Below are positions 24,203 through 33,431 of a stretch of 64,000 bases of DNA, one piece after another. The notes beneath the pieces are model-generated. The model was given only the letters and a program-made list of their open reading frames with translations. It ran no database searches and was not told where the DNA came from. Source of the stretch: Haloactinopolyspora alba. Lineage in GTDB: Bacteria > Actinomycetota > Actinomycetes > Jiangellales > Jiangellaceae. A program made the position numbers and the translations under genes. How positions within the stretch are numbered: position 1 is the first letter of the stretch; each line of letters begins with the position of its first letter. The stretch spans positions 62,001 to 126,000 of the forward strand of contig NZ_PYGE01000013.1 in NCBI RefSeq assembly GCF_003014555.1, in the 5' to 3' direction.

Positions 24203-24823
24203 TCACACCCCCACCGAACGGCCCGCAAACGCGGGACGGACGTCGTCGACCTGCTCCACGATCCGGTCGATCATTCCGTACTCACGCGCCTCCTCGGCGG
24301 TGAACCACCGGTCACGCAGGCCGTCGTTCTCGATCGTCTCCTCCGTCTGTCCGGTGTGCTCGGCGGTGAGCCGGTTCATCAGCGCCGACGTCCGTTCGAG
24401 CTGCTCGGCGTAGATCTCGATGTCCGCGGCCGTGCCGCCGAACCCGGCCGAGCCCTGGTGCATCAGCACCTGGGTGTGCGGCAGGCTGTAACGCTTGCCG
24501 GCGGTGCCCGCGCACAGCAGGAACTGGCCCATGCTCGCGGCGAAGCCCATCGCGAGCGTGCTGACGTCGTTGGGGATCAGCCGCATCGTGTCGTAGATCG
24601 CCAGCCCGGCGCTGACCGAGCCGCCCGGCGAGTTGATGTACAGGCTGATGTCGGTACGCGGGTCCTCGGCCGACAGCAGCAACAGCTCGGCACACAGCCG
24701 GTTGGCCACCTGATCGTCGACCTCGGTGCCGAGGACGATGATGCGTTGGTGCAGCAACCTCGCCGCCAGCTGGTCGTCGAGCGTTCCGGCGCTCGAGGTG
24801 GATTGGGCAACGGAAGTCCGCAT
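24203..24823 (-). CDS. clpP: ATP-dependent Clp protease proteolytic subunit (first of pair)
   Basis: A 206-residue ClpP. Catalytic Ser lies in [11 protein letters not shown], His in [11 protein letters not shown] and Asp in [33 protein letters not shown] and [18 protein letters not shown] are canonical. First gene of the two-gene clpP operon. The upstream DNA (24824-24938) contains GGTTCGC on the coding strand, close to half of a ClgR-like GTTCGC box, but the palindrome is not complete. It works with a Clp ATPase not encoded here. Confidence 0.96.
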   Translation of the reverse strand: MRTSVAQSTSSAGTLDDQLAARLLHQRIIVLGTEVDDQVANRLCAELLLLSAEDPRTDISLYINSPGGSVSAGLAIYDTMRLIPNDVSTLAMGFAASMGQFLLCAGTAGKRYSLPHTQVLMHQGSAGFGGTAADIEIYAEQLERTSALMNRLTAEHTGQTEETIENDGLRDRWFTAEEAREYGMIDRIVEQVDDVRPAFAGRSVGV

Positions 24824-24938
24824 GGTCTCTCCCAGCGTCTCGTCGATCGAAGCGAACCGACGCCGGACGACCCGGCGTCAGTTCGATCCTGAGCCGCCGC
24901 AGGTGAGCGGACCAAGACAATCTGCTGGCAGCAGAGAA

Positions 24939-25529
24939 TCAACACGCAGGGCGGTAGGACTCCTCCGTCCTCCAGAAATCGGCCTTGCTCCGGAACCGGA
25001 CCTTGCCGGGCCGGATGTCGGGGTGGATCCGGTCGTCGGTGCCGCCGTGAGCGTAGTGAATGGTGAGCGGACAGCGGCCCTCGACCCCGGTGTAGTCGCG
25101 GACGGACATCGAGATCGTCCCGTGTTCGCCCTCCTCGCTGGCGAACGTCTGACCGACTCCGGTCGAAGCCTCCAGCTGCACTCCGTGCGTGCGGCACCTG
25201 TCCGGAGCGGGACCGGCATCACAGACAATGACGGAGCCGCCCAGCATCGTGACCGTCTCGTCGGCGTGGACGACGACGGCGTCCCAGCCGTTCTCGAGGT
25301 CGCGGTCCGCCTGCCACCGCACGGTCACCACCGTGCAGTCGCAGTGCGAGTCGTAGCGCACGGTCGGCTTCGAAAGCACGACGTCCTCACCGGTCGTCGG
25401 CGTCGTTCCCTCCGCGTCCGTCGACCACGGCCGCGCCACCACCGTGGCCGCCACCAGCACAGCGACCAGTGCGGCGACGAGCACCGCCGAGCGGCGGGTC
25501 CGGGCGTGAGCGAGTCCTGCGTTCGGCAT
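24939..25529 (-). CDS. Hypothetical anchored or secreted Cys-containing protein
   Basis: A 196-residue protein with an N-terminal transmembrane or signal segment (SAVLVAALVAVLVAATVVA, about residues 14-32) and an extracytoplasmic domain with six Cys (CDC, VCDAG, DRC, GRC, and a C-terminal Cys), which could form three disulfides. I do not recognise the family. The final residue is Cys. It lies upstream of the clpP operon on the same strand but 115 nt away, so co-transcription is doubtful. Confidence 0.65.
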   Translation of the reverse strand: MPNAGLAHARTRRSAVLVAALVAVLVAATVVARPWSTDAEGTTPTTGEDVVLSKPTVRYDSHCDCTVVTVRWQADRDLENGWDAVVVHADETVTMLGGSVIVCDAGPAPDRCRTHGVQLEASTGVGQTFASEEGEHGTISMSVRDYTGVEGRCPLTIHYAHGGTDDRIHPDIRPGKVRFRSKADFWRTEESYRPAC

Positions 25530-25613
25530 GCGGCGTCCCCCTCGGTCGGCTGCGCTGCACCGCCGTCACGAGGCGGGTTCAGGTCGCGTCCACGTGCTGC
25601 GGGATGCTTCCCT

Positions 25614-25630
25614 CACGATCAACGATCGTG
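25614..25630. promoter_or_regulatory. Short inverted repeat between divergent genes
   Basis: CACGATC (25614-25620), a 3-nt spacer and GATCGTG (25624-25630) lie between the divergent hypothetical and monooxygenase genes. It could be an operator for either. Confidence 0.35.
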
Positions 25631-25746
25631 CCAGAACCCGGCGAGTCCCGTCGAGATCCGCGGACTCCGCTGCGGCCCGCACGGCCGCTCCGTGACGCGA
25701 CGGCGTAGCGTCGAGGGACTCGACGGCCGGAAGGACGGGATTCGGG

Positions 25747-26031
25747 ATGATCATCATCGCCGGGACGCTGCGCGTGGACCCCGCCGACCGCGACCGCTAC
25801 CTGGCCGCGGTCGCCGACGTCACTCGCGCCGCGCGAGCCGCACCGGGCTGCCTCGACTTCGTCCAGGCCCCCGACCCGCTGGACCCGGAGCGCATCGTCA
25901 TCCACGAGCAGTGGGAGTCCGACGAGGACCTGCAGCGCTTCCGCTCCTCCGGCGGGCCCGAGCCGGACCTGCCGCCGCTGCGTTCGGCCGACGTCCACAA
26001 GTACCGCATCGCCGCGGTCGAGCCCCCGTGA
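25747..26031 (+). CDS. Antibiotic biosynthesis monooxygenase (ABM) domain protein
   Basis: A 94-residue ferredoxin-like ABM/YgiN-type protein: IIIAGTLRVDPADRDRYLAAV, then CLDFVQAPDPLDPERIVIHEQWESDEDLQRF. Such dimers are cofactor-free quinone/polyketide monooxygenases or housekeeping quinol monooxygenases. No polyketide genes are nearby, so a housekeeping role is more likely. It ends 3 nt before the stop of the convergent lipoprotein gene. Confidence 0.9.
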   Translation: MIIIAGTLRVDPADRDRYLAAVADVTRAARAAPGCLDFVQAPDPLDPERIVIHEQWESDEDLQRFRSSGGPEPDLPPLRSADVHKYRIAAVEPP

Positions 26032-26034
26032 CGA

Positions 26035-27648
26035 TCACTCCGCGGCGGGCAGGGCGACGTCGAGCGTCAGCGGTTCGTCGGTCTTCAGCGGGTAGTTCTG
26101 GTCGTAGACGCTGACGCTGCCGGTCGGCCGGTACACGACGGTGCCCTTGGTGAACGTGTCGTTCACCTGGAACACGGCCCAGGAATCACGGCCGGCACCG
26201 GACTGCGCCGCGATCCGCTGATCTCCCACCTTCAGCGTCATCGTCGCGGCCTCGTCCAGACTCAGTTCGCCACTGCTCAGGTCGTCCGGCCGGTTGATGA
26301 TCGGAACGGTCAGCCACGCCTTGCCGGACGGTGCCCAGCCCTTGGCGTAGTCGAACGGGGACAGGAAGACCTGCTGGACGGCGCCGCCGTAGTTGTAGGT
26401 GATGTCGTCGAAGAAGACCGCGTCCTCGACCTCCTTGTCGAGCTGCTCCTCGGTGCGGACGACGATCGTCTTGTTCGGCCAGGTGGTCGAGACCTGCTGC
26501 GACAGCCGCTCCCGGTCGTAAGCGACCTGCGACACGTCCGACGTCAGCGTGCCGTCGTCCAGCGACAGCGACTGATCGGCACCATCGACGGTCGCCACCA
26601 GTGACGGCGACGCGTCCTCGGCCATCGACGCGAGCAACAGGTACTGCTGCTGCTCGTTCGTCTGGCAGGGCACCTCGTCGCAGCCCACGCCCAGGGTGTC
26701 CACCTCCATGCCGGTGCCCATGTCGAGGTTGCCGCGCACGGTCAGCCGCTGGTTCCCGGCCGCCAGCGCGAACGACGTCGAAGCGTCCCGCGGCTCCGCG
26801 GAGCCACCGCCGAACCCGAAGTACTGGTCGTCCTCGGCCGGCGCGATCTCCGGCGGCGGGCCGAACGTGACCTGCCATGCCTGCACCTGCTGCCCCTCGG
26901 CGGGCCGGTAGAACGGCACCGACGGCTCCCCCGTCGCCGTGTCATCGGATTCCTCGGCCGCACCGGTACCCCCGACGGTGCTGGAGCTCTCACCGGATTC
27001 GCTCACCTGATCCACCACGTCCGCCGGTACCGCGTCCAGCGTCGCCGCCGCTTGGACGGTGACCGTCACCGACGGCGTGATCAGCGTGTACGGCTGCTCC
27101 AGCTGCTCGAACTCCGCGTCGACGCCGGACTGGTTCAACGGCAGCGCGACCGCCCGATCGGCGAACGGAGCCTCCGGCGCCTGCGGCTCGTCCAGCGAGT
27201 CCGCCGCCACCGGCTCACCACCGTCCGGTCGGAACAGCTCGCCACTGTCCACCGCCGTCAGCTCCGACGTCTCCGTCGCGGCCACCGTCAGCCGGAGACC
27301 GTCCTCGGTCGAGCCGTCCGCCGCCAACGGGACCGGCAACCACGCCTCGTCGGCGTTCCCGCCGATCCGCCGTACCGGCCCACAGAACGCGGTCCGATCG
27401 ACCCCGTCCTCGCCGGCCTCGCGGAAGTAGCAGCGCGAATCGTCGGACACCGTCGTCGTGCCCGCGCTCACGCCGGCCTGGACCACGCCGTCGAACGCGT
27501 CGTCCGCGGAAGCCAGCACCTCCTCGGCGTTCGCGACGTCCTCGCCACCGAACCGTACCGACTCCCCTCCGCACGAGCTCACCGCCAGAGCACTGGCCGC
27601 GACCATCACAACACTCGCGGAACGGACACGACGCGGACGCACATGCAT
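26035..27648 (-). CDS. Large hypothetical lipoprotein
   Basis: A 537-residue predicted lipoprotein (signal peptide with lipobox LAVSSC near residue 26). ATG 27648 has GGAGGAG 5 nt upstream. The mature protein is acidic, beta-rich and low in Lys, with repeated AWLPVPL / KAWLTVPIINRP segments and an unstructured Ser/Gly/Asp linker in the middle (ESGESSSTVGGTGAAEESDD). It has pairs of Cys (CYFREAG...AFCGP; VGCDEVPC). I do not recognise a family. It is presumably exposed on the outer face of the membrane. Confidence 0.75.
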   Translation of the reverse strand: MHVRPRRVRSASVVMVAASALAVSSCGGESVRFGGEDVANAEEVLASADDAFDGVVQAGVSAGTTTVSDDSRCYFREAGEDGVDRTAFCGPVRRIGGNADEAWLPVPLAADGSTEDGLRLTVAATETSELTAVDSGELFRPDGGEPVAADSLDEPQAPEAPFADRAVALPLNQSGVDAEFEQLEQPYTLITPSVTVTVQAAATLDAVPADVVDQVSESGESSSTVGGTGAAEESDDTATGEPSVPFYRPAEGQQVQAWQVTFGPPPEIAPAEDDQYFGFGGGSAEPRDASTSFALAAGNQRLTVRGNLDMGTGMEVDTLGVGCDEVPCQTNEQQQYLLLASMAEDASPSLVATVDGADQSLSLDDGTLTSDVSQVAYDRERLSQQVSTTWPNKTIVVRTEEQLDKEVEDAVFFDDITYNYGGAVQQVFLSPFDYAKGWAPSGKAWLTVPIINRPDDLSSGELSLDEAATMTLKVGDQRIAAQSGAGRDSWAVFQVNDTFTKGTVVYRPTGSVSVYDQNYPLKTDEPLTLDVALPAAE

Positions 27649-27716
27649 GAGGTCTCCTCCGGAACTCCACTGGTCCTGCTCGTACGGCCGACCGTTTCGG
27701 GTGGCCACATACGTAA

Positions 27717-27741
27717 GTCACGGATGCGGCACATCCGTGAC
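27717..27741. terminator. 10-bp perfect inverted repeat
   Basis: GTCACGGATG (27717-27726) and CATCCGTGAC (27732-27741) with a 5-nt loop, between the epimerase 3' end and the lipoprotein 5' end on the same strand. It could be the epimerase terminator or an operator of the lipoprotein gene. Confidence 0.5.
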
Positions 27742-27865
27742 AGAGCAGTACCCTAAACGCTCACATGCGGCCGGATCGCCGAGCCCCGCCGTGAGATCAC
27801 GAGTTGTTCCCGCGGGTACCTCGTCGCCGGCGACGGTTGACGCATCACGTGTCCGCCACCGCCGG

Positions 27866-28849
27866 CTACGCGCTCGCCGCCAGGGCGTCGTCGTCCGCGG
27901 CAGCATCCTCGTCGGTCCACGCGCCCTCCGCGGGAGGGTGCTCCAGGTGCCACCGCACGGACTCGGAGACGCGGTGCGACGGTTCACCCGGAGTCCAGCC
28001 GAGCACCTCCTGCGCCCGCGCGACGGAGACGAGCAGGTGTTGCTGCTGGACGGCTGTCAGCGCCAGGTCCTGTGGCAGGGCCGCGTCGGGCACCCGGACG
28101 AGTTCGGCGTCGGCTCCGGCGGCCCCGATGATCTGCGTGAACCAGGCAGCCAGCGGCCAGGTGCGACTCTCTCCGAGATTGAAGGTCAGTCCGTCGGCTG
28201 CCCGCGTGTCCAGGGCCGCCAGCACACCGGTGGCGAGATCGTCCACGTGGCACCGGGTCCAGAGCAGGTTACCCGCGCCGATCGGGATCTGTCGCCGGCC
28301 GGCACGGAGCCTGCGCAACACGACGTCCTCCCGCCGTTGCCAGTCGTGCGGGCCGTAGACCAGCGGCAGCCGCAGAATCGTGGCTGCCCGGGAACACCAC
28401 CGATCCTCGACGTCGAGCTTGTCGTAGTCGTCGGGCACGTGGTTGATGCCGGCGCCCCGGTACGGATAGCGCTCGCGACGCAGCGTCGAGCTCTCCGTCA
28501 GCGGCACCGGCGACTCGCACCTGCCGTGGCGCAGTCCGGTGTGCGCCTGGTAGACGTCCTGGCTGGACAGCACCACGGTCGGCACCTCGGGCAGGACCGG
28601 CAGGACGGCGTCGACGTCGGCGGCGCTCAGCGCCAGCGTGTCGACGACCGCGTCCGGCGCGAACGAGCGGACCCGGCCGGCGTGTGCGTGCAGGTCGCGC
28701 CGGTCGGTCCGCAGATGCTCCACCGGGACCCAGCCGTCCGGCTCGCTGCGCCCGCGGTGGACGACCAGCACGTCGTCACCACGCTCGTGCAGACGCTCGA
28801 CGATCCGCCGGCCGATGAACCAGGTGCCGCCCAGAACCAGAATCCGCAT
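27866..28849 (-). CDS. NAD-dependent epimerase/dehydratase family protein
   Basis: A 327-residue extended SDR: MRILVLGGTWFIGRRIVERLHERGD (NAD-binding loop), VVLSSQDVY, ILRLPLVYGPHDW, and LGWTPGEPSHRVSESVRWHLEH at the C-terminus. The usual YxxxK appears as NHVPDDYDKLDVE (Tyr-Asp-Lys), so the Tyr/Lys spacing is altered. ATG 28849 is preferred over 28858. The substrate is probably a sugar nucleotide or related; unknown. Confidence 0.88.
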   Translation of the reverse strand: MRILVLGGTWFIGRRIVERLHERGDDVLVVHRGRSEPDGWVPVEHLRTDRRDLHAHAGRVRSFAPDAVVDTLALSAADVDAVLPVLPEVPTVVLSSQDVYQAHTGLRHGRCESPVPLTESSTLRRERYPYRGAGINHVPDDYDKLDVEDRWCSRAATILRLPLVYGPHDWQRREDVVLRRLRAGRRQIPIGAGNLLWTRCHVDDLATGVLAALDTRAADGLTFNLGESRTWPLAAWFTQIIGAAGADAELVRVPDAALPQDLALTAVQQQHLLVSVARAQEVLGWTPGEPSHRVSESVRWHLEHPPAEGAWTDEDAAADDDALAASA

Positions 28850-29151
28850 GCGTCCCATTCTCCGGCGCCCGACGTCAAATGCACCCGTCGCCGGCGGCGG
28901 AGAAGTTGCTGCGCCGCGCCGCCGACGATGGTCGCCGCCGAACATTGTGAACGGGTACGTCTACGGGCCGGTCATCGGGTGTTCACCCACGGGCATGGCC
29001 GGAACCACTTGACCGCACGCGCGTTGCCGGTGACCCTGGTGCTTGACGGCCGGAAGTACGGGGGCCGCCGGGGCCGGGCCACGCATCCGCATCCGCATCC
29101 GGCGGACCCCGCCACAGGCATCACAGCCTGCGCAGACGCAGGAGGTCACGA
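28850..29151. other. Intergenic region with short tandem hexamers
   Basis: About 300 nt with no recognisable gene. It holds three GCATCC-type hexamers in tandem near 29090-29100 and the ribosome binding site of the small membrane protein at its right end. Confidence 0.4.
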
Positions 29152-29292
29152 GTGTCCGAGACATACGGACGGCCACATCCGCTGGCCGGCATGCGCAGAT
29201 GGATCGCACACCCGCGGCGCGGGTCACAGACGGTCGGGTTGCTCCTCGGGGTACTCGCCGTCCTGGCATTGCTGCTGATGATGAGCATGTAG
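29152..29292 (+). CDS. Small single-pass membrane protein (46 aa)
   Basis: GTG 29152 has a textbook GGAGG 6 nt upstream. The 46-residue product has a basic N-terminal half (RPHPLAGMRRWIAHPRRG) and ends in one hydrophobic helix (VGLLLGVLAVLALLLMM). This positive-inside hydrophobic layout, with the ribosome binding site, supports a real gene. It overlaps, on the opposite strand, the last 69 nt of the P-loop kinase gene, whose tail there is not conserved-looking. The family is unknown. Confidence 0.55.
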   Translation: MSETYGRPHPLAGMRRWIAHPRRGSQTVGLLLGVLAVLALLLMMSM

Positions 29293-29820
29293 CAGCAGCC
29301 GCACGGCTTCGTCCACGCCGAGAACTGCGGTATCCACGACGATCCTGTCGCGGTCCCATCGCTCGTATTCGCGGTTGACGATCTGCTCCCACCTCGGCAA
29401 TGCGAGCCCTTCAAGGTCCGACACCCGCTCCTCGGCACGCCGGCGATGCTCGTCGGTGTCGGAGCAGACGACCTCCACCTCGAGGACGTCCGCGCCAGCC
29501 GCGAGCCCGGCGTCCCGCCACGCGTCCCGGCTGGCACGCAGCGGGTTAACGGATTCGGCGACGACGTCGAGACCGGTACGCAACTGGTCGGCAGCCACGG
29601 CGTAACCCACCGCGTAGCCGGGCGGCGCGTCCCAGCCGTTCGTCTCCCGCGACCGGCCCTCGGCACGGTCGATGGCGACCTCGATGCTGTCGATGCGCAC
29701 GTACGCCGCTCGTAGTCGCGGAGCCAGCGTCCGGGCGACGGACGACTTCCCGGCCGCCGGAAGACCGCCAACGACGATCAGCACCGGAGCTCGACGACTG
29801 TACCCGGCTTCGGACGGCAT
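29224..29820 (-). CDS. P-loop AAA/kinase-like ATPase
   Basis: A 198-residue P-loop protein of the zeta-toxin/gluconate-kinase-like AAA_33 type: Walker A GGLPAAGKSS near residue 18, then VRIDSIEVAI, GYAVGYAVAADQLRTGLDVVAESVNPLR and a lid-like Arg-rich segment DEHRRRAEERV. It probably phosphorylates a small molecule. The last 25 residues are low in conservation signs and overlap the small membrane protein gene antiparallel. ATG at 29820. Confidence 0.88.
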   Translation of the reverse strand: MPSEAGYSRRAPVLIVVGGLPAAGKSSVARTLAPRLRAAYVRIDSIEVAIDRAEGRSRETNGWDAPPGYAVGYAVAADQLRTGLDVVAESVNPLRASRDAWRDAGLAAGADVLEVEVVCSDTDEHRRRAEERVSDLEGLALPRWEQIVNREYERWDRDRIVVDTAVLGVDEAVRLLLHAHHQQQCQDGEYPEEQPDRL

Positions 29821-29868
29821 CGGTGCACAGTATCGAACGTGTGGTCGCCGTTCGAGGCGACCGCCGAG

Positions 29869-31560
29869 TCACCTGCCCAGGTCGACATGCTCCTCGACGT
29901 CGTCGACCTCGTACTGCGGCCCGGCCTCCCGCCGCGTCTGCGCACGCCGGTGAACCGCCCGCGGCTCCTCGTACTCGACCGTCACACCCGGCACGCCGGC
30001 CTCGACGACGAACTCCGCCGCGGTCCGCACGGTTGCCCCCTCGGGCTGCCACACCGTGTCGACGAGTCGAAGCGAACTCAGCATCCGGTCGCGGTCGACG
30101 TCGCACACCATGTAGCCACGCTGGTTGTCGAAGTACTTCCAGTGCGGGCTCTCCGCCGCGATCGGCCGGTACGTCGCCTGGAACCTGTCCGGATCGGAGT
30201 TGCCGCCCGACGAGATCGACGTCCCGGTGATCTCGGCCCCGACGGCTGCCGCCGACGGGTCGTCGAAGTCGGGCTCGAGGTCGCAGACCCACGTACAGTG
30301 CCGGTCACCGGTCAATACGACCGGGTTCGACACCTGGTCGGTTCCGAACAGTTCCAGCATCCGCCGTCGCTGAACCCGGTAGCCGTCCCAGTTGTCGAAG
30401 TCGAAGACGTCCTCAGGGCCTGCCCGGCGGTCGTTCTGCGCCCACATGACCTGGTTGGCCAGCAGATTCCAGCGTGTGGAGCCGTCGGTGAGCCCGTCCA
30501 CCAGCCACCGCTCCTGCTCGTCTCCGGTCATGGTCAACGAGGTGTCCGTCTCGGCAGCCTCCAACGTGGACGGCTGGTCGGAGCGGTACTGCCGGGTGTC
30601 CAGAACATGCAGGTCGACGAGGTCGCCGAACCCGAGCCTGCGGTACAGCTGCATGTCGAGACCGCGCGGACGGGAACGCCGCCGCAACGGCATGTGCTCG
30701 TAGTATGCCTGGAACGCGGCCTCCCGCCGGGCACGGAACTGCGCCGGGCTCTGCTTGTCCGGGTCCTGTGGGATCTCGTCGGCCCAGTTGTTGTCGACCT
30801 CATGGTCGTCCCAGGTGACGATCCACGGAAACGCCGCATGCACAGCTTGCAGGTGGACGTCACTCTTGTACTGCGCATGGCGGTTCCGGTACTCCTCGAG
30901 CGTAGTCGGTTCACCGGAGCCCTCATGGGTGCGAACCGTCGTCGTCCGCGGCTCGGACTCGTAGATGTAGTCACCGAGAAAGGCCACGAAGTCGAGGTCT
31001 TCCGCCGCCAACGCCTCGTATGCGGTGAAGTACCCGTCCTGCCAGTTCTGGCAGGACGCGAACGCGAACCGTAACGCGGACGTAGCGCCGGCCGGGGCGG
31101 TTCGGGTCCTTCCCACGGGAGAGATCCGGCCGCCGGCCCGGAACCGGTAGACGTAGTCGGCGCCCGGACGTAGGCCGTCGACCTCGACGTGGACGCTGTG
31201 CCCGAACTGAGCCAGCGCGACCTCGCGGCCGCGGCGCACGACGCGAGAGAAACGCTCGTCCTCGGCGACCTCCCACTCGACCGGGTATGCCCGAGGCGGT
31301 AGCCCGCCGCCGGCCAGCGGGTCGGGCGCCAGACGCGTCCACAGCACGACACCGTCCGGAAGCGGGTCGCCGGAGGCGACTCCCAGCGAGAACAGGTCAT
31401 CGGGAAGTGCGCCACCGGTGCCGGGCGCGGCGGCGTGCGCACCGTCGGCGCGGATCAACGCCGGGCCTGCGACGGCCGCGGCCGAGGCCCCGAGTCCGGC
31501 AACGAACAGACGACGGGACAGGGGTTCGGCGCTCGATCGACGCCGGCGCGAATCGTCCAT
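29869..31560 (-). CDS. PhoD-family alkaline phosphatase/phosphodiesterase
   Basis: A 563-residue Tat-exported enzyme. The signal has SRRLFVAGLGASAAAVAG with the twin Arg. An N-terminal beta domain (GVASGDPLPDGVVLWTRLAPD) precedes the metallophosphatase domain: ASCQNWQDGYFTAYEAL, FLGDYIYES, TWDDHEVDNNWADE, NQVMWAQ, VLTGDRHCTWV. PhoD hydrolyses phosphate mono- and diesters (including teichoic acids) outside the cell using Ca/Fe. ATG 31560. No Pho box could be identified confidently. Length is normal. Confidence 0.95.
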   Translation of the reverse strand: MDDSRRRRSSAEPLSRRLFVAGLGASAAAVAGPALIRADGAHAAAPGTGGALPDDLFSLGVASGDPLPDGVVLWTRLAPDPLAGGGLPPRAYPVEWEVAEDERFSRVVRRGREVALAQFGHSVHVEVDGLRPGADYVYRFRAGGRISPVGRTRTAPAGATSALRFAFASCQNWQDGYFTAYEALAAEDLDFVAFLGDYIYESEPRTTTVRTHEGSGEPTTLEEYRNRHAQYKSDVHLQAVHAAFPWIVTWDDHEVDNNWADEIPQDPDKQSPAQFRARREAAFQAYYEHMPLRRRSRPRGLDMQLYRRLGFGDLVDLHVLDTRQYRSDQPSTLEAAETDTSLTMTGDEQERWLVDGLTDGSTRWNLLANQVMWAQNDRRAGPEDVFDFDNWDGYRVQRRRMLELFGTDQVSNPVVLTGDRHCTWVCDLEPDFDDPSAAAVGAEITGTSISSGGNSDPDRFQATYRPIAAESPHWKYFDNQRGYMVCDVDRDRMLSSLRLVDTVWQPEGATVRTAAEFVVEAGVPGVTVEYEEPRAVHRRAQTRREAGPQYEVDDVEEHVDLGR

Positions 31561-31652
31561 GTCCGCACGATTCCGCCCCTGGGTAACCGCCGCTATGACT
31601 CCCGGTGACCGATCGCTGAACGGTACTGGGCAAGTCCGCCGGCTGCTGCGGG

Positions 31653-31982
31653 TCAGCCTTCGCGGATGGTCATCGAGGCGATGCGGTCGCCGGCGAGGCG
31701 GAAGGCGAAGCTGCTGCGTCCGTTGGCGTGCGTACTGCGCCAGTCGCCCACGACGGTGACGGTGTCGCCGTCCGTGGTGACCTCTTCGGGCGTGAGCACG
31801 CCGTCGGCACCCAGGAACTCGCGGTCGCTCCAGCCCTTGATCGCCTCGCGGCCGGTGAACGTCCGGCCCCAGTCGTCGACGAATCCGTCGGCGGTGAACG
31901 CGGCCAGGAACGCCTCCTCGTCGGAGCGGTTGACGGAGTCGACGAACGCCTGCACGGTCTCGGGCATCTGCGGTGTACTCAT
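31653..31982 (-). CDS. SnoaL/NTF2-like protein
   Basis: A 109-residue NTF2-like protein: ETVQAFVDSVNRSDEEAFLAAFTADGFVDDWGRTFTGREAIKGW, ending AFRLAGDRIASMTIREG. It is distinct from the SnoaL protein at 6269. It is a stand-alone gene without a predicted substrate. Confidence 0.88.
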   Translation of the reverse strand: MSTPQMPETVQAFVDSVNRSDEEAFLAAFTADGFVDDWGRTFTGREAIKGWSDREFLGADGVLTPEEVTTDGDTVTVVGDWRSTHANGRSSFAFRLAGDRIASMTIREG

Positions 31983-32085
31983 CGAGTCGTGAAACCCCCG
32001 TTCGCGAAGTTCGTCCGGCCGCTGACGCGCCGGTTGGGACGCGTGGAACTTTACTGCGTTCCGGAGCCCGGGGCCGGGAAGTCGC

Positions 32086-32553
32086 CTAGGTTCGCCAGCT
32101 CATCGAGAGGTCGGGGTGCTCGGTGAAGCCGAGCTTGCGGTAGAGCGGCTCACCGTCGGCGGAGGCGTGCAGATCGACTCGGGGGATGCGCTGCTCCCGG
32201 AACCACTCGAGCAGCCCGTCCATGATCGTCCGGGCGTGCCCGAGGCGGCGATGTTCCGGATCGGTGACCACACCCATGACGTGCCCGATGCGGCCATGAG
32301 GCAGATGCGGGCCCGGCACCCATTGCTCGATCGTCCCGTATCCGCACGCCGCAAGGCCGCTCGTGCCGTCCACGACGAGGATGCGCATGGTCTCGGCCGC
32401 CAACTGGCCGGCCAGGACGGCGGCACAGTTGTCTCGCCATCGCGAATCAGCGGAAGGCGGGTTGAAGCTTCCACCCATGGCCTCGGCGAACACGACCCGC
32501 AACCGGACGAGCTCGCCGATGTCTGCCTCGGTTGCCGCGCGGACGTTGCTCAC
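32086..32553 (-). CDS. GNAT family N-acetyltransferase
   Basis: A 155-residue GNAT acetyltransferase: VRAATEADIGELVRLRVVF, then motif A VMGVVTDPEHRRLGHARTIMDGLLEW, and LYRKLGFTEHPDLSMSW. Acetyl-CoA binds at the RRLGHA loop. The acceptor is unknown. GTG start at 32553. Confidence 0.92.
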   Translation of the reverse strand: MSNVRAATEADIGELVRLRVVFAEAMGGSFNPPSADSRWRDNCAAVLAGQLAAETMRILVVDGTSGLAACGYGTIEQWVPGPHLPHGRIGHVMGVVTDPEHRRLGHARTIMDGLLEWFREQRIPRVDLHASADGEPLYRKLGFTEHPDLSMSWRT

Positions 32554-32627
32554 CCGACGATCCTAGGCTCCGGGTTCGAGCAGGCGTCCGACGACCCCGC
32601 TGGTGCGGACCTGACGGATCCCGCGCT

Positions 32628-33431
32628 CTACTGCCAGGTCGCGGTGTCGGGGTCGATGCCGTGGGCGCGCGCACTGGCGTCGACGATCCGGCGGAACCAC
32701 GTAGCAAGGCCGGAGCGGATGCCGTCGTAGTGGGCGGCGAATCCCGGGTCGGCCTCGTACATGCGACCGAGACAGACCTGCATCTGCCTGGTGAGGGGAA
32801 AGTACGAAGAGAAGACCTCGCGGTGCCGCTCGACGAGTTGATTCGCTTCTGCGCTCCCCGGCGTGACGCCGGAGTCCATCGCATGCACGAGAGCGCGGTC
32901 GAGGTCGGCGACGGCGTCGGCGATGGCCTGCCAATCTTCCGGACCGCGAGAGGCTGAGCGTTCGGCGTACTGCTGCCACTGCGCCGTGTCTCCGTAGCGC
33001 TGACGAGCTTGGGCAGGCCAATCCGGGTTCCATTGGGGGCCCAGGATCTCGGCCTGCTGCTCGATGGTCAGCAGCAGGCCGCGTTCGTGAGCGTCGATCA
33101 TCCGATCCAGGGCGGCTCCGAGCTGCTGGAGGCGGTCAATTCGTTCGGCGACCTGGGTGCGCTGCGTGCGCAATGCGCCGGGCACGTCCGCGGTCGAGTC
33201 GTCCAGGACCACCCGAATCCTGTCCAAGCCGAGACCGAGTTCACGGTAGATGACGATGCGATGCAGACGTTCCAGATCACCGGCGGTGTAGAGCCGGTAT
33301 CCGGCAGCCGTGCGCAGTGACGGTCGCGCCAGACCGGTCTCGTCCCAGTGGTGCAACGCACGGACCGTCACGCCCAGATGCGTCGCGACCTGACCGACGG
33401 TCAGTCCGTCGGTGTCGGCGGGATCAGGCAT
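32628..33431 (-). CDS. TipA-type MerR transcriptional regulator
   Basis: A 267-residue MerR regulator: TVGQVATHLGVTVRALHHWDETGLARPSLRTAAGYRLYTAGDLERL, a coiled coil, then a TipAS-like effector domain (YAERSASRGPEDWQAIADAVADLDRALVHAMDSG; YFPLTRQMQVCLGRMYEADPGF). TipAS domains bind thiopeptide and other antibiotics; no Cys is seen at the start of the domain other than in MQVCLG. ATG 33431 overlaps the upstream VOC gene by 8 nt, so the two form an operon. It likely autoregulates the operon as an activator. Confidence 0.93.
   Translation of the reverse strand: MPDPADTDGLTVGQVATHLGVTVRALHHWDETGLARPSLRTAAGYRLYTAGDLERLHRIVIYRELGLGLDRIRVVLDDSTADVPGALRTQRTQVAERIDRLQQLGAALDRMIDAHERGLLLTIEQQAEILGPQWNPDWPAQARQRYGDTAQWQQYAERSASRGPEDWQAIADAVADLDRALVHAMDSGVTPGSAEANQLVERHREVFSSYFPLTRQMQVCLGRMYEADPGFAAHYDGIRSGLATWFRRIVDASARAHGIDPDTATWQ

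Noticed and set aside
28961..29392. A 143-codon minus frame in the epimerase/kinase gap
   Set aside because: Arg-rich shadow composition, no SD, and no domain.
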